Assembly (NCBI RefSeq): GCF_018598175.1
Contig: NZ_JAHESE010000021.1
Coordinates: 60,827-124,826 of the forward strand
Length of the DNA: 64,000 bases
DNA from: Dawidia cretensis
GTDB lineage: Bacteria > Bacteroidota > Bacteroidia > Cytophagales > Cyclobacteriaceae
Direction of reading: 5' to 3'
Shown here: positions 26,509 to 34,989 of the stretch, one piece after another
Numbering within the stretch: position 1 is the stretch's first letter
Layout: each line of letters begins with the position of its first letter
Made by a program: the position numbers and the translations under genes
Notes under the pieces: generated by a model
Told to the model about the DNA's origin: nothing
What the model saw: the letters and a program-made list of their open reading frames with translations, nothing else
The model's database searches: none

Positions 26509-27174
26509 ATGAAAAAACAAACGCTCATTTTGCTCATGCTGCTGGCGGCGACTTACGTGGTACCGGCACAAGATATATTTCAACAGAAGCTTTATGCGCC
26601 CGAGCTGGTATTAAAGTATCGCGAAGAGACCGGGCTTTCAAACGACCAGGTCGAGAAGATCAAAACGTTGTACAGCAGCGAGCTGACGGTCTACAACAAC
26701 AAAAAATGGGATCTCGACGCGGCCATGGTGAAGCTGGAGCAGATGATCTCGGGGCCCTCGGTAGACACCAAGGCTGCCAACGCCCAGCTGGAAAAGTGCC
26801 TGACGCTGGAAACAGAGATCAAGAAGATGAAGCTGTCGATGCTGATCACCATCAAAAATCTGCTGACACCGGCGCAGCAAACCAAGCTCGATGCACACAA
26901 AGACGAGCCCATGTCCGAGAGCTCCATCACCACATCGCTAAACGACAACCAACGCGTGGTGGTGCGGGTGCGCCAGGGTCCCGAGGCCGGTTCAAAGAAA
27001 CCGTTGTATGTCATTGTAAACGGTGATACCAGAAAGACGGCCGATGATATGCCGGCCGATATAAATCCCGACAGTATCGAGAGCATCGAAGTGTTGAAAG
27101 GCGAGTCCGCTGCCTCGGTTTATGGCAAGTGGGGAGAAAACGGTGTGATCATTGTTAAGCTCAAAAAGAAATAA
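26509..27174 (+). CDS. periplasmic Spy/CpxP-like protein fused to a TonB-plug-like tail
   Basis: A 221-residue exported protein (signal peptide 1-20, ending VVPAQ). Residues ~25-130 are a long-helical segment with LTxxQ-type motifs (GLSNDQVEKIKTLY; LTPAQQTKLD), as in Spy/CpxP periplasmic chaperones. Residues ~165-221 resemble the SusC plug signature (DSIESIEVLKGESAASVYGKWGENGVIIVKLKK), and no barrel follows. Such plug-like tails occur on other Bacteroidota periplasmic proteins, but their role is not known. It follows the sigma/anti-sigma pair (26-bp gap), which suggests envelope-stress signalling, and is closed by a terminator. Confidence 0.85.
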   Translation: MKKQTLILLMLLAATYVVPAQDIFQQKLYAPELVLKYREETGLSNDQVEKIKTLYSSELTVYNNKKWDLDAAMVKLEQMISGPSVDTKAANAQLEKCLTLETEIKKMKLSMLITIKNLLTPAQQTKLDAHKDEPMSESSITTSLNDNQRVVVRVRQGPEAGSKKPLYVIVNGDTRKTADDMPADINPDSIESIEVLKGESAASVYGKWGENGVIIVKLKKK

Positions 27175-27197
27175 CCGGATCACGGTTGGATAGTGGA

Positions 27198-27230
27198 GAA
27201 AGGCCGCCCTGCGAAGGCGGCCTTTCTTTT
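27198..27230. terminator. intrinsic terminator, bidirectional
   Basis: GAAAGGCCGCC-CTGCGAA-GGCGGCCTTTC is followed by TTTT. It ends the sigma operon and faces the convergent ABC exporter gene. Confidence 0.85.
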
Positions 27231-27237
27231 GCATGTC

Positions 27238-29019
27238 TTACGACAGCGGTACGGGCGAAGCTTTTGCCGCCATAACAGAATCTTTCTCGCCGATCTGCTG
27301 ACGCCACATGGCATAGTATAATCCCTTTTCCTGTAGCAGGGCTTCGTGCCGGCCCGACTCGATGATGTTGCCGCGCTCGAGTACAAAGATCTTGTCGGCG
27401 TGCATGATCGTCGACAGACGGTGGGCGATCAGAATGGTGATGTGGTCGCGTACGGTAGAGACGTCGCGTATCGTCTCCGTAATTTCTTCTTCGGTGATCG
27501 AGTCCAGCGATGACGTTGCTTCGTCAAATACCAGGATGTCGGGTTGACGCAGCAGGGCGCGTGCAATGGAAAGGCGTTGCTTTTCGCCTCCGGAGACTTT
27601 TACGCCGCCTTCACCGATTACAGTATCCAGGCCTTTGTCGGCACGGGCCAGCAGCGACTGGCAAGCGGCTTTTTGCAATACGTCCATACACTCGGCGTCG
27701 GTTGCGCCCGGGCGCACAAACTGCAGGTTTTCGCGGATGGTGCCGGAGAACAGTTGTGTATCTTGCGTGACGAAGCCGATCTTCTCGCGCAAGGCATCTA
27801 AATTAATATCCTTGCCGGGCACGGTGTTGTACAGAATGGCTCCTTCCTTCGGCGGATAGAGGCCTACCAGCAATTTGACGAGCGTCGTTTTACCCGATCC
27901 CGATGGACCGACAAAGGCAATCGTCTCGCCGGCATGCGCCGTAAACGATATACCTTTCAACGCCGCCGTGCTGGCGGAAAGATGTTGGAAGCTTACGTTA
28001 TCAAATCGAAGTGTGTTGATCGTACCTACTTCTATCGGATTCAGTGGCTTGGCTTCTTTCGGCAGCGTCAGGATGCGGTGGAAGTTTGCCATGGACACCT
28101 CCGCTTCGCGGTATGCCAGGATCACGTTGCCCAATTCCTGTAATGGGTTGAAAAGGAAGAACGAGTAAAACAGGAAGGTAAAATATTTACCGGCCGACAG
28201 CTCGTTGTCGAAGATCAGGATGAGCAGAATCACCACCATTACACTGCGCACAAAGTTTACCGTCGTGCCTTGCAGGAAGCTCATGCCGCGTACAAACTTC
28301 ACTTTTTTAAGCTCCAACCCGAGGATCTTGTAGGTCGTGTTGTTGAGTCGCTCAATTTCCTGCTTGGCCAGTCCGAGGCTTTTCACAAGCTCGATGTTCC
28401 GCAGCGATTCCGTGGTAGAGCCGGCCAACGCGGTGGTCTCTTTCACAATGTCTTTCTGCACTACTTTGATTTTGCGGCTCAGCGCCCAGCTGGTGAGCGC
28501 GATAATGGGAATGGCGGCAAAATATACCAGCGTCACCTTCACACTCACGGTAAGCGAATAGATGATCACAAAGACCATGGCGACCATGGACGAGAATAAG
28601 ACGTTGATAAACGAGGTGATAAATTTTTCCGAGTCGATACGCACCTTTTGGAGAATGCCCAGCGTCTCGCCACTGCGTTGATCTTCGAAGGTTTGGTAGG
28701 GCAGCTCCAGCGAATGCTTCAAGCCGTCGGCGTACATGCCGGCGCCCGACTTTTGTACGATGATGCTGGTGAAATAATCTTGCAGGTTTTTGGCAATGCG
28801 CGATACCATCGCGGCGCCCATCGCCAGGGCTACCAGGTAGAGCACGCCCCGGATAAATTCCGCCCGGCCCAGGGTGTCGCGACGCTCAATAAAGCGATCG
28901 ACGATACGGCCCGTAATGTGAGGGTCGAGCAACGAAAAAACCTGGTTGACGGTGGCGAGAAGTAAAGCAATGGCAATCAGTCCCTTATAATTCCTAAGGT
29001 AGTGTAGCAGTAGTTTCAT
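27238..29019 (-). CDS. ABC exporter (fused TM and ATPase, MsbA-like)
   Basis: A 593-residue half-transporter that works as a homo- or heterodimer in the inner membrane. The start MKLLLHYLRNYKG at 29019 fits the first TM helix; an in-frame extension of 112 codons upstream is not credible. The transmembrane domain covers about residues 15-300. The nucleotide-binding domain shows Walker A GPSGSGKTT (~371), the signature VSGGEKQRLS (~473), Walker B ILVFDEATSSLD (~495) and an H-loop IAHRLST (~530). Substrates in this family are lipids, drugs or peptides; none can be assigned. It is divergent from the Cys-motif gene at 29231 (211-bp gap). Confidence 0.94.
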   Translation of the reverse strand: MKLLLHYLRNYKGLIAIALLLATVNQVFSLLDPHITGRIVDRFIERRDTLGRAEFIRGVLYLVALAMGAAMVSRIAKNLQDYFTSIIVQKSGAGMYADGLKHSLELPYQTFEDQRSGETLGILQKVRIDSEKFITSFINVLFSSMVAMVFVIIYSLTVSVKVTLVYFAAIPIIALTSWALSRKIKVVQKDIVKETTALAGSTTESLRNIELVKSLGLAKQEIERLNNTTYKILGLELKKVKFVRGMSFLQGTTVNFVRSVMVVILLILIFDNELSAGKYFTFLFYSFFLFNPLQELGNVILAYREAEVSMANFHRILTLPKEAKPLNPIEVGTINTLRFDNVSFQHLSASTAALKGISFTAHAGETIAFVGPSGSGKTTLVKLLVGLYPPKEGAILYNTVPGKDINLDALREKIGFVTQDTQLFSGTIRENLQFVRPGATDAECMDVLQKAACQSLLARADKGLDTVIGEGGVKVSGGEKQRLSIARALLRQPDILVFDEATSSLDSITEEEITETIRDVSTVRDHITILIAHRLSTIMHADKIFVLERGNIIESGRHEALLQEKGLYYAMWRQQIGEKDSVMAAKASPVPLS

Positions 29020-29230
29020 GGTGGTATGTAGGCCTAACGGGCAGACAACATGGGCAGAACGATAAAAATTTCCAAACCGAAGAAAAAAATTGCCTTTACG
29101 AGCCGGAAAAACACCACAGCAGGGCTCCTGGCTCTGAAAGCATCCAGCAAACGCTACCGACTTTTCAAAAAAAAACAGATGTTCCGTATGGAATCTGCCG
29201 CCGGGCTGCATCCTGGTATAAAAAAACGAT

Positions 29231-29956
29231 ATGAAAAACAGCGTTTCTTTATCCATCCCCCGGCCGTGCGCTGAGTCCTGGAACAGCTTCACCCCGACGC
29301 CCGAAGGCGGGTTTTGTGGCTCTTGCCAAAAGACCGTTATTGATTTTACCCGCATGAGCGACCGGCAGATTCTGGACTATCTGGCGAAGAAACAGGCCCA
29401 TACCTGCGGCCGTTTCCGCGCAGATCAGCTGAAGACGTATACGTTCCCCGAGCCGAACAGCATCCGCCCGGGCTTTGCGTTATTGCGTGCTGGCATACTC
29501 GGCTTGTTATTAATATTTACCACTCGTCCCGCGGGCGCTAAGAATACTGTCCCGGTGACGCCTACCGTAGAAATGACGCAGCGCACATCGCACCCCGGTG
29601 TCGGGGTAGAGACGATGGCGCGTGCAGAACGATGGGTAAAAGGTGTTGTGCGTGACCAAACGGGAGAGCCCATGCCGGGTGTGTCGGTCATCCGGAAAGG
29701 AACAACCCAAGGTACGGCTACGGATGTCTACGGGCGATTCGACTTTCCCCACAAGCTTAAGGCTGGAGATGTGTTGACGTTTAGCTTTATCGGCTTTACC
29801 TCGATCGACTACGTCGTACCCGAAAATGCGCCCGGCGATGTTAAAGTTTCCCTGACGGTTGACATTTTACTGGAGATGGATGCTACGATCATGGGCGAGC
29901 TGGTGTCGGATGCGCCCTATAGCGACACGCCGGTATCCGTCGCCCCGAAACGCTAA
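29231..29956 (+). CDS. membrane protein with N-terminal Cys motif and CarboxypepD_reg-like domain
   Basis: A 241-residue protein of a Bacteroidota family known only by sequence. The cytoplasmic N-terminus holds Cys13 (IPRPC), Cys29 and Cys32 (GGFCGSCQKTVIDFT) and Cys59 (AHTCG); these four could bind a metal. A single TM helix (about 82-98) and an Ala/Thr-rich linker follow. Residues ~135-215 are a CarboxypepD_reg-like beta-sandwich (GEPMPGVSVIRKGT, FIGFTSIDYVV) that would be periplasmic. It starts an operon with the transglutaminase-like gene (12-bp gap). Function unknown; the Cys motif recalls SEC-C-like or redox modules. Confidence 0.8.
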   Translation: MKNSVSLSIPRPCAESWNSFTPTPEGGFCGSCQKTVIDFTRMSDRQILDYLAKKQAHTCGRFRADQLKTYTFPEPNSIRPGFALLRAGILGLLLIFTTRPAGAKNTVPVTPTVEMTQRTSHPGVGVETMARAERWVKGVVRDQTGEPMPGVSVIRKGTTQGTATDVYGRFDFPHKLKAGDVLTFSFIGFTSIDYVVPENAPGDVKVSLTVDILLEMDATIMGELVSDAPYSDTPVSVAPKR

Positions 29957-29968
29957 CGATATACTTTC

Positions 29969-30985
29969 ATGCCGGTGTTGATGCGCATCTTATTCCTTGT
30001 GATATGCAGCCTGCTTGTGCCCGCGGCTCTGGTGGCACAGCAGGCGCATGTCACTCGGGTGCGGTGGGCCAGGGCCGACAGCGTCGCTGCGTGTTATCCG
30101 GGTCATGCGGTGACGGATCTAAAGGTTCTTTCCGATAAGCTAACCCTGCCGTTGTCGACGGATGCCGAGAAGTTTCGCGCTATTTATACCTGGGTTTGTA
30201 CCAATATTGAATATGACTACACCCTGTTTAAAACCAATCAGCGTCAAACGTTTAAGCTGAGGGATAATCCGGCAGCATTGGCGGCGTGGTGGCGTCCGTT
30301 TAGCCAACGGGTGTTCCGCGTGCTGGTCCGCCACCATCGAACGGTATGTACGGGCTATGCCTATTTGCTGCGAGAGCTGGCGCATCATGCAGGCATCCGT
30401 TGTGTGATGGTACACGGGTATGGTCGCTCGGGGCAGGTGAACGTCCGTGGTGAGGGCCATGCAAATCACTCGTGGAATGCCGTGCAGCTAGGCGGGCAGT
30501 GGTACTTATGCGATGCCACGTGGTCCAGTGGTTCGATCGACACTTCCCTGGGTATTTTCATAAAAGACTATAACGACAGGTATTTTCTGGCCGAGCCAGC
30601 CTTGTTCGCCCGGAATCATTATCCCCTCGATACCGCTTACCTGAACCTGCGTGAGAAACCTTCACTGCATGACTTTCTCTATGCGCCAATTATCTATAGC
30701 AATATTTACGACTATAAGGCTATGCCGTTGATTCCATCGACCTTTGATGTCGAGGTTGTGAAGGGGGAGCCTGTTATGTTCGAGTTTAGAAAAGGAGAGG
30801 GTGCGGTAATGGATCGCGTCTCGGTGCGGAAGGGTACTTTGTCGGAAGATGTTACGGTGGTTCCTGTCGACGGTTCTGATGATCGTTATTGTTTTGATTA
30901 TACTTTTAATACTCGTGGCCGGCAGGTTGTTCATATTCTGATTGATGAGCGGTATGCCTGGACGTATACCGTGCAGGTGCAATGA
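29969..30985 (+). CDS. exported transglutaminase-like protein
   Basis: A 338-residue protein with a signal peptide (about residues 1-24, ending LVAQQ). A transglutaminase-like (papain-fold) domain covers about 65-200. The triad is visible as Cys127 (TVCTGYAYLL), His167 (HANHSWNAV) and Asp182 (YLCDATW). The C-terminal ~140 residues are mixed beta and not recognised. Such proteins in Bacteroidota are probably proteases or peptidoglycan/peptide amide hydrolases rather than cross-linkers. Translation may start at 29969 or at the Met four codons later, both upstream of the signal helix. Confidence 0.87.
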   Translation: MPVLMRILFLVICSLLVPAALVAQQAHVTRVRWARADSVAACYPGHAVTDLKVLSDKLTLPLSTDAEKFRAIYTWVCTNIEYDYTLFKTNQRQTFKLRDNPAALAAWWRPFSQRVFRVLVRHHRTVCTGYAYLLRELAHHAGIRCVMVHGYGRSGQVNVRGEGHANHSWNAVQLGGQWYLCDATWSSGSIDTSLGIFIKDYNDRYFLAEPALFARNHYPLDTAYLNLREKPSLHDFLYAPIIYSNIYDYKAMPLIPSTFDVEVVKGEPVMFEFRKGEGAVMDRVSVRKGTLSEDVTVVPVDGSDDRYCFDYTFNTRGRQVVHILIDERYAWTYTVQVQ

Positions 30986-30999
30986 CTTTCGGAAAAAAG

Positions 31000-31028
31000 A
31001 AGGGCTGTCTTTTTTTTAGACAGCCCGT
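31000..31028 (-). terminator. intrinsic terminator of the Kelch lipoprotein gene
   Basis: On the minus strand GGGCTGTC-TAAAAAAAA-GACAGCCC is followed by TTCTTTTTT. It may also serve the convergent transglutaminase gene. Confidence 0.8.
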
Positions 31029-31044
31029 TGATTTATAGTATTTA

Positions 31045-32307
31045 TTACCTGGGAATGAACTCGTAGAATTTCTGCGGGTAGGTTATTCTGCTGGCCTGAA
31101 CAGCACCCAGCCCGAGAAAGCCGCGGCCGTCAACCGTAAACGACGTTCCGCTCCACGGCATGCCCGGATGTGGCGGTGTAGTGGTGTGCCATTGTTTTGC
31201 GACAGTATTAAAAATATAGAGACGGTTGGACGGAGGTGTATCGACCCATGATGTTTGGCTGTCTGTGTGTGCCGATCCTCTTTCGAGGAAATAGCCGAGC
31301 TTGCCGATGGTGAACAAATACGAGAGCTCCTGGCTCGGAGCACCTGCCAGGGAAAGCGCAGGAAGGTTTTCGATCGTTTTAGTCGCAGGGTCGAACGAGA
31401 TCATTTGAATTTCGTCATACTTGTCACCGCGTTTTATGGCGAGATAGGCCTTGCCGTCGGCTTCAAATCCGCCCATAAAGTAAAAGTACTCGTCTTCTGC
31501 ATACATGGAATAGTGCACGAGCTCCCATGTATCGCCGGCCTCATTATATTTGATGATGTACAGGTAATTGCCATTGATGGCCGCCTGTGCATAATAGGTT
31601 TCTCCATCGATCATAAAACCATAATTGAAAGATCTAAGTGTAGGTCTTTCGATGGCGTTAAAGGTGTTTCCGAGTGGGTTGTAATAGTAGAGTTCCTGCG
31701 TCGGTTGGTCGAGGAAGATCAATCCATTTTTTGCGGGGGCAGTTTCGAATTGGATTTGGTTCAGTTTGTCTTGTGGCGATAGCGCTGTCCAGGTTCCGGT
31801 GGCCGGATCGAAGGAATGTACGTCGTCGTAATTTTTAGGATCGTACGTTACACTGAGTTGATTTCCACGGACTACATAGACCTTATGTTCGACGGTGAAG
31901 GCACGGGCGTCTACCCGGCCCGTGCCCGGAAAGGATGCCACTTCTGCCCATGTACCGTTTCCGGGGAATATGGCTATTTTGCCTACAGTGATGGAAAAAT
32001 CGCCGAATGTGACTACCACCGTTGCGGAATCTCCCGTGATCTCCGGTATGGTGAACAGGATGTTGCTTTCTGTAACCCCACTGGTAGACGCCGCTGTGCC
32101 GTTCACGGTGACCGATGTCAATCCGCCTTTACAGATATGTTCGCCTTTCAGTGTCAGCGTCTGACCGGTATAAGCCCAGGTGTTTTCGAGCGTCAGGGTA
32201 ATCGTTGAGGTATTGCAACCATTTTCGTCTTCGTTTGGATCTGCTTCGTCCGAGCAGGAAAAGGCAACGAGTAAGGCAAGGAGCCAGGGATAATAAATTT
32301 TCTTCAT
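31045..32307 (-). CDS. IPT/TIG and Kelch-like beta-propeller lipoprotein
   Basis: A 420-residue lipoprotein with lipobox cysteine 18 (LLVAFSC) followed by an acidic stretch (DEADPNEDEN), typical of surface-exported Bacteroidota lipoproteins. Residues ~30-110 form an IPT/TIG Ig-like fold (ENTWAYTGQTLTLKGEHIC). Residues ~115-415 hold about five to six Kelch-like blades (repeated patterns such as VYVVRGNQ, DVHSFDPATGTW and RLYIFNTVAKQW). These proteins are thought to bind glycans or other proteins at the cell surface. No SusCD partner is adjacent. It is transcribed alone with its own terminator. Confidence 0.87.
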   Translation of the reverse strand: MKKIYYPWLLALLVAFSCSDEADPNEDENGCNTSTITLTLENTWAYTGQTLTLKGEHICKGGLTSVTVNGTAASTSGVTESNILFTIPEITGDSATVVVTFGDFSITVGKIAIFPGNGTWAEVASFPGTGRVDARAFTVEHKVYVVRGNQLSVTYDPKNYDDVHSFDPATGTWTALSPQDKLNQIQFETAPAKNGLIFLDQPTQELYYYNPLGNTFNAIERPTLRSFNYGFMIDGETYYAQAAINGNYLYIIKYNEAGDTWELVHYSMYAEDEYFYFMGGFEADGKAYLAIKRGDKYDEIQMISFDPATKTIENLPALSLAGAPSQELSYLFTIGKLGYFLERGSAHTDSQTSWVDTPPSNRLYIFNTVAKQWHTTTPPHPGMPWSGTSFTVDGRGFLGLGAVQASRITYPQKFYEFIPR

Positions 32308-32524
32308 ACGAAATAGATTAATGAAGGCCGAAGATAGGTCTCATCGGTCTGTTGAAACACGTCATTTTTCCGGTATCGCTGGTGCGTGTAAGAAAATGGA
32401 CTAACGTAGTATAGTATATCTATGCCGTTGTAACAAGATTCAGGGTGAGCAGTATTCAGTCCGTTAGATCAGGCTATACCGTGGCCGGGCACGGAGGACG
32501 AGTGGGAGCGGGTGTGAGCGGAAA

Positions 32525-32556
32525 TAAAAAAAGAGCGGAGAGTTACTCCGCTCTAA
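32525..32556 (-). terminator. intrinsic terminator of the SPFH operon
   Basis: On the minus strand AGAGCGGAG-TAACT-CTCCGCTCT is followed by TTTTTTTATTT. It lies 31 bp past the SPFH stop codon. The rest of the 279-bp gap to 32307 shows no other feature. Confidence 0.8.
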
Positions 32557-32586
32557 AGAGGTCTTTGGTACTATAGTAACCGTGTG

Positions 32587-33831
32587 TTACTGGCCGGACA
32601 CGTTGGTATTCTTCATGTCGAGGGCGAAGTCTTTGGCGGTCTTGGCGGTCATGATGTCCATGAAGTTCAGGGCGCCGTTGGTGGTGGTGCCACCGCCGGT
32701 TTGGAACTGGGGTACGATCGCGCCGGTATATTTACTGAAGGCGTCGGCCCATACCTTTTGTACTTCTACCTGAGCTTTCAGTTTCATTTCAAGGGCACCG
32801 TCGGCGCGCATGATCCTGGCGCGGGCGTACGCCTGGGCGTCGGCCAGCTCTTTGATCTTTTTCGCTTCCAGGATGGAGGCATCGTAAGCAACCCGCTGTT
32901 GCAACTTTTCCTGCTCCGCTACTTTTACCTTGGTCTCAGCTTCTACTACCTGGCGGGTTTGTTCCTGCTTTTGCTGGTACTCGATTTCCACCAGGGCTTG
33001 CTCACCTTTTGCTTTCGCGGTCAGCGTTTGCTGCTGGGCGGTCATGAGCTCTTGCTTCGAGATGGACGACTTGGTTACGGCGTCGATGATCTTCTTCAGC
33101 TTTTCGTCCACCTGGTCTTCGTAGTCCACGTCGGTGATGGCGGCATCCGCTACAGTGATACCATACTCTTTGATCGACGACTGCTTACGCTTGGGCGCGG
33201 CAGTCTTTTTGTCGTATTGGATCTGCGTCTGGTATACGCGCTTCGGCTCTCTTTCCAGCGAGTCGTATACGATGTTCTCCTCTGTCTTCAGCAGGTAGAC
33301 ACCTTCTTTGAGCTGATCCATAAATTCCTGCGCCATTTGCGCGCGGCCACCACCGTAGTGCTTTTCACTGCTCATGAGCTGTGCAGACGACTGCAAGCAC
33401 TCCTTGGTGTAGGGCGCCAGGCGTTTTACGACAAGCGACTGTGGTGTGCGGTGCGTGTTGTGGATCAGGATCATCTCCTTCTCGTCCGAAGGCAGAATGA
33501 ACTGGGTGATGCCTTTCACGTTGGCCGTGGTGGCATCGCTGAAGCGGACCATGATTTGACCGACTTCAATGCCGTTGTCTGCGATATCGAGTTGGGCGTT
33601 TTGGTCCTGGTATGTTACCGAGATCTGGTTTGGCCATTCTTTTTCTTTGGCAAAGAAGCCGGCGTAGAAAATGCCGGGAGCAAACTGTACGATCTGCTCG
33701 CCCGTGGTGCGCTCGACAACGGTACGGTTACCAGCGTCGTTCCACGAGAATGGATTTAGGGTCAGGAAAAAGATGAGTGCCAGAATGGACACAACGCCGA
33801 TAATAATGGCTCGTTTGGTAAAAGGATTCAT
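32587..33831 (-). CDS. SPFH/band 7 domain membrane protein
   Basis: A 414-residue protein with one N-terminal TM helix (about residues 8-30). A band 7/SPFH core covers about 40-250 (VERTTGEQIVQFAPGIFYAGF; VRFSDATTANVKG). A long Ala/Glu/Lys/Gln-rich helical segment (about 260-350, with ALVEIEYQQKQEQ and KVKVAEQEKLQQR) should form the coiled coil. The C-terminus is Gly/Thr-rich. Such proteins oligomerise into membrane microdomain scaffolds and modulate proteases or transport. It has no NfeD or FtsH neighbour; the preceding gene encodes a 43-residue membrane peptide. Confidence 0.92.
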   Translation of the reverse strand: MNPFTKRAIIIGVVSILALIFFLTLNPFSWNDAGNRTVVERTTGEQIVQFAPGIFYAGFFAKEKEWPNQISVTYQDQNAQLDIADNGIEVGQIMVRFSDATTANVKGITQFILPSDEKEMILIHNTHRTPQSLVVKRLAPYTKECLQSSAQLMSSEKHYGGGRAQMAQEFMDQLKEGVYLLKTEENIVYDSLEREPKRVYQTQIQYDKKTAAPKRKQSSIKEYGITVADAAITDVDYEDQVDEKLKKIIDAVTKSSISKQELMTAQQQTLTAKAKGEQALVEIEYQQKQEQTRQVVEAETKVKVAEQEKLQQRVAYDASILEAKKIKELADAQAYARARIMRADGALEMKLKAQVEVQKVWADAFSKYTGAIVPQFQTGGGTTTNGALNFMDIMTAKTAKDFALDMKNTNVSGQ

Positions 33832-33843
33832 GTTTGTTTGTTG

Positions 33844-33975
33844 TTAATGGTTGTTGTTAGGTTTGTTTTCGTTTTCTTTTTTGTTTTGGAAATGGTTTGT
33901 CAGCAGTAGGATCACAGCGTACCCTACCAGGCCGAACACAGCCAGAAAGCCGACTGCCAGCGCGAGTCTGATCAT
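33844..33975 (-). CDS. small single-helix membrane protein, 43 aa
   Basis: A 43-residue protein consisting of one hydrophobic helix (IRLALAVGFLAVFGLVGY..LLL) and a charged Asn/Lys-rich tail (NKKENENKPNNN). MIRLALAV at 33975 is preferred; a longer reading of 62 residues adds an unlikely N-terminus. It ends 12 bp before the SPFH gene, so the two are probably co-expressed. A role as accessory subunit of the SPFH scaffold is inferred from position only. Confidence 0.6.
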   Translation of the reverse strand: MIRLALAVGFLAVFGLVGYAVILLLTNHFQNKKENENKPNNNH

Positions 33976-34331
33976 ATAGTAAATTGATTTGTGAGGTGAC
34001 AAGAATGTCGATGTGTGTTGACGATCCAACACGGTATGCCGGCTAGCGCCGGACGTAGAACGGTATGCTCCGGGAATTGCCTGCTAAAGTTGAAAATGGT
34101 ATCAGTTTTGTTATCATCTAATGTTGTGTATATACTTCTATTCTATACACTCCCATAAACGTGTGGGGAGTGGTGCGGGATGCAGGTTTGTCGTACTATT
34201 TTTATTTTCAAGGCGTTGGTTACCTTATAGGGCTGTCCATGGGGCACGTTCGGGAGCGTACAGTTTGTTTCGCTTATGGACAAGAAAAGCCATGAAATGA
34301 GCTAATTGAGGCGTAGCCAGGTGGATAAAGC
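33976..34331. other. 356-bp intergenic region upstream of the SPFH operon
   Basis: AT-rich stretches around 34100-34150 probably hold the operon promoter, but I see no box with canonical spacing. No gene or repeat is evident. Confidence 0.5.
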
Positions 34332-34364
34332 AAAAAGGCAGCTCCATGAGCTGCCTTTTTTTGT
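34332..34364. terminator. intrinsic terminator after the DUF4595 array
   Basis: AAAAAGGCAGCTC-ATG-GAGCTGCCTTTTTTT forms a strong hairpin with A- and T-runs on both sides. It ends the minus-strand array of DUF4595 genes. Confidence 0.85.
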
Positions 34365-34375
34365 CTATATGCCGA

Positions 34376-34859
34376 CTATTTACAGTCGTATCCGAATGTC
34401 TGGACGGGCACGCCGTTAAAGGTTCGGGTCTGCGGAAGGTCGTGGTTATTGTAGGTGTACAAAACCGTTATATCCTCATCATCGCCATCTTTATCTATGG
34501 CTCCATTCTACATCTTCACCATTCCCGTAGCCGTCCATCTGTGTAATGTTGTCATTGGTGTAGGTAAATACTGCGGAGTCAAGTCGTGCACCTTCCTCTC
34601 GCATGGAATGATAGCCCCAGCTGGTGATGCGGCCGCCGTCGAGGTGGTAGAGATAGTAGTGCTCAGCCTCAAAGTCGGTATATTGGGAGTAATACGTTTC
34701 GGTAAAGGTATTGGTACCGTAGGTAAAGATGGTATAGCTGACCATGTTGTCACCGATGAAATTATTTACACGGCTACGTTTGCTGTTGGCATACACGAAC
34801 TCTGACCGGTCGTGTGTATCACGTTCTTCAACAAAATCCGGGTAGTTAACTGTCGCCAC
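34376..34859 (-). pseudogene. decayed third DUF4595-like lipoprotein gene
   Basis: Residues read from the minus strand (FVYANSKRSRVNNF, YYLYHLDGGRITSWG, DSAVFTYTNDNITQMDGYG) match the two intact paralogues at 34990 and 36156. Three defects are visible. There is no lipoprotein signal or ATG; the first possible start is a GTG at 34859. The frame ends early at 34491. The true C-terminus (VLYTYNNHDLPQ ... FGYDCK, stop at 34376-34378) continues in another frame. About 40 residues that the paralogues carry between those two parts are missing. Deletion with frameshift is the simplest explanation. The array terminator follows directly. Confidence 0.8.
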
Positions 34860-34927
34860 TAAGAAATCGTCTACGTAGGGACATATTTTGGGGATGAAAA
34901 ATAATACCCTAAAGATGTCCCAAAGGG

Positions 34928-34953
34928 GCCGTGTTTTGCATGCAAAACACGGC
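34928..34953. repeat. perfect 26-bp palindrome
   Basis: GCCGTGTTTTGCA is followed directly by its exact reverse complement. It lies between the stop of the DUF5018/DUF4595 gene and the decayed paralogue. It could be a terminator stem without T-run, or a protein-binding site. Confidence 0.6.
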
Positions 34954-34989
34954 TGTACCTTACATTCGTAGAGAAATAGTCTTTAAAGA

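Noticed and set aside
32584-33759. Long plus-strand open frame of 391 codons opposite the SPFH gene
   Set aside because: It is the shadow of the Lys/Gln-rich SPFH frame; its product is Leu/Phe/Gly-rich without domain features and there is no promoter.
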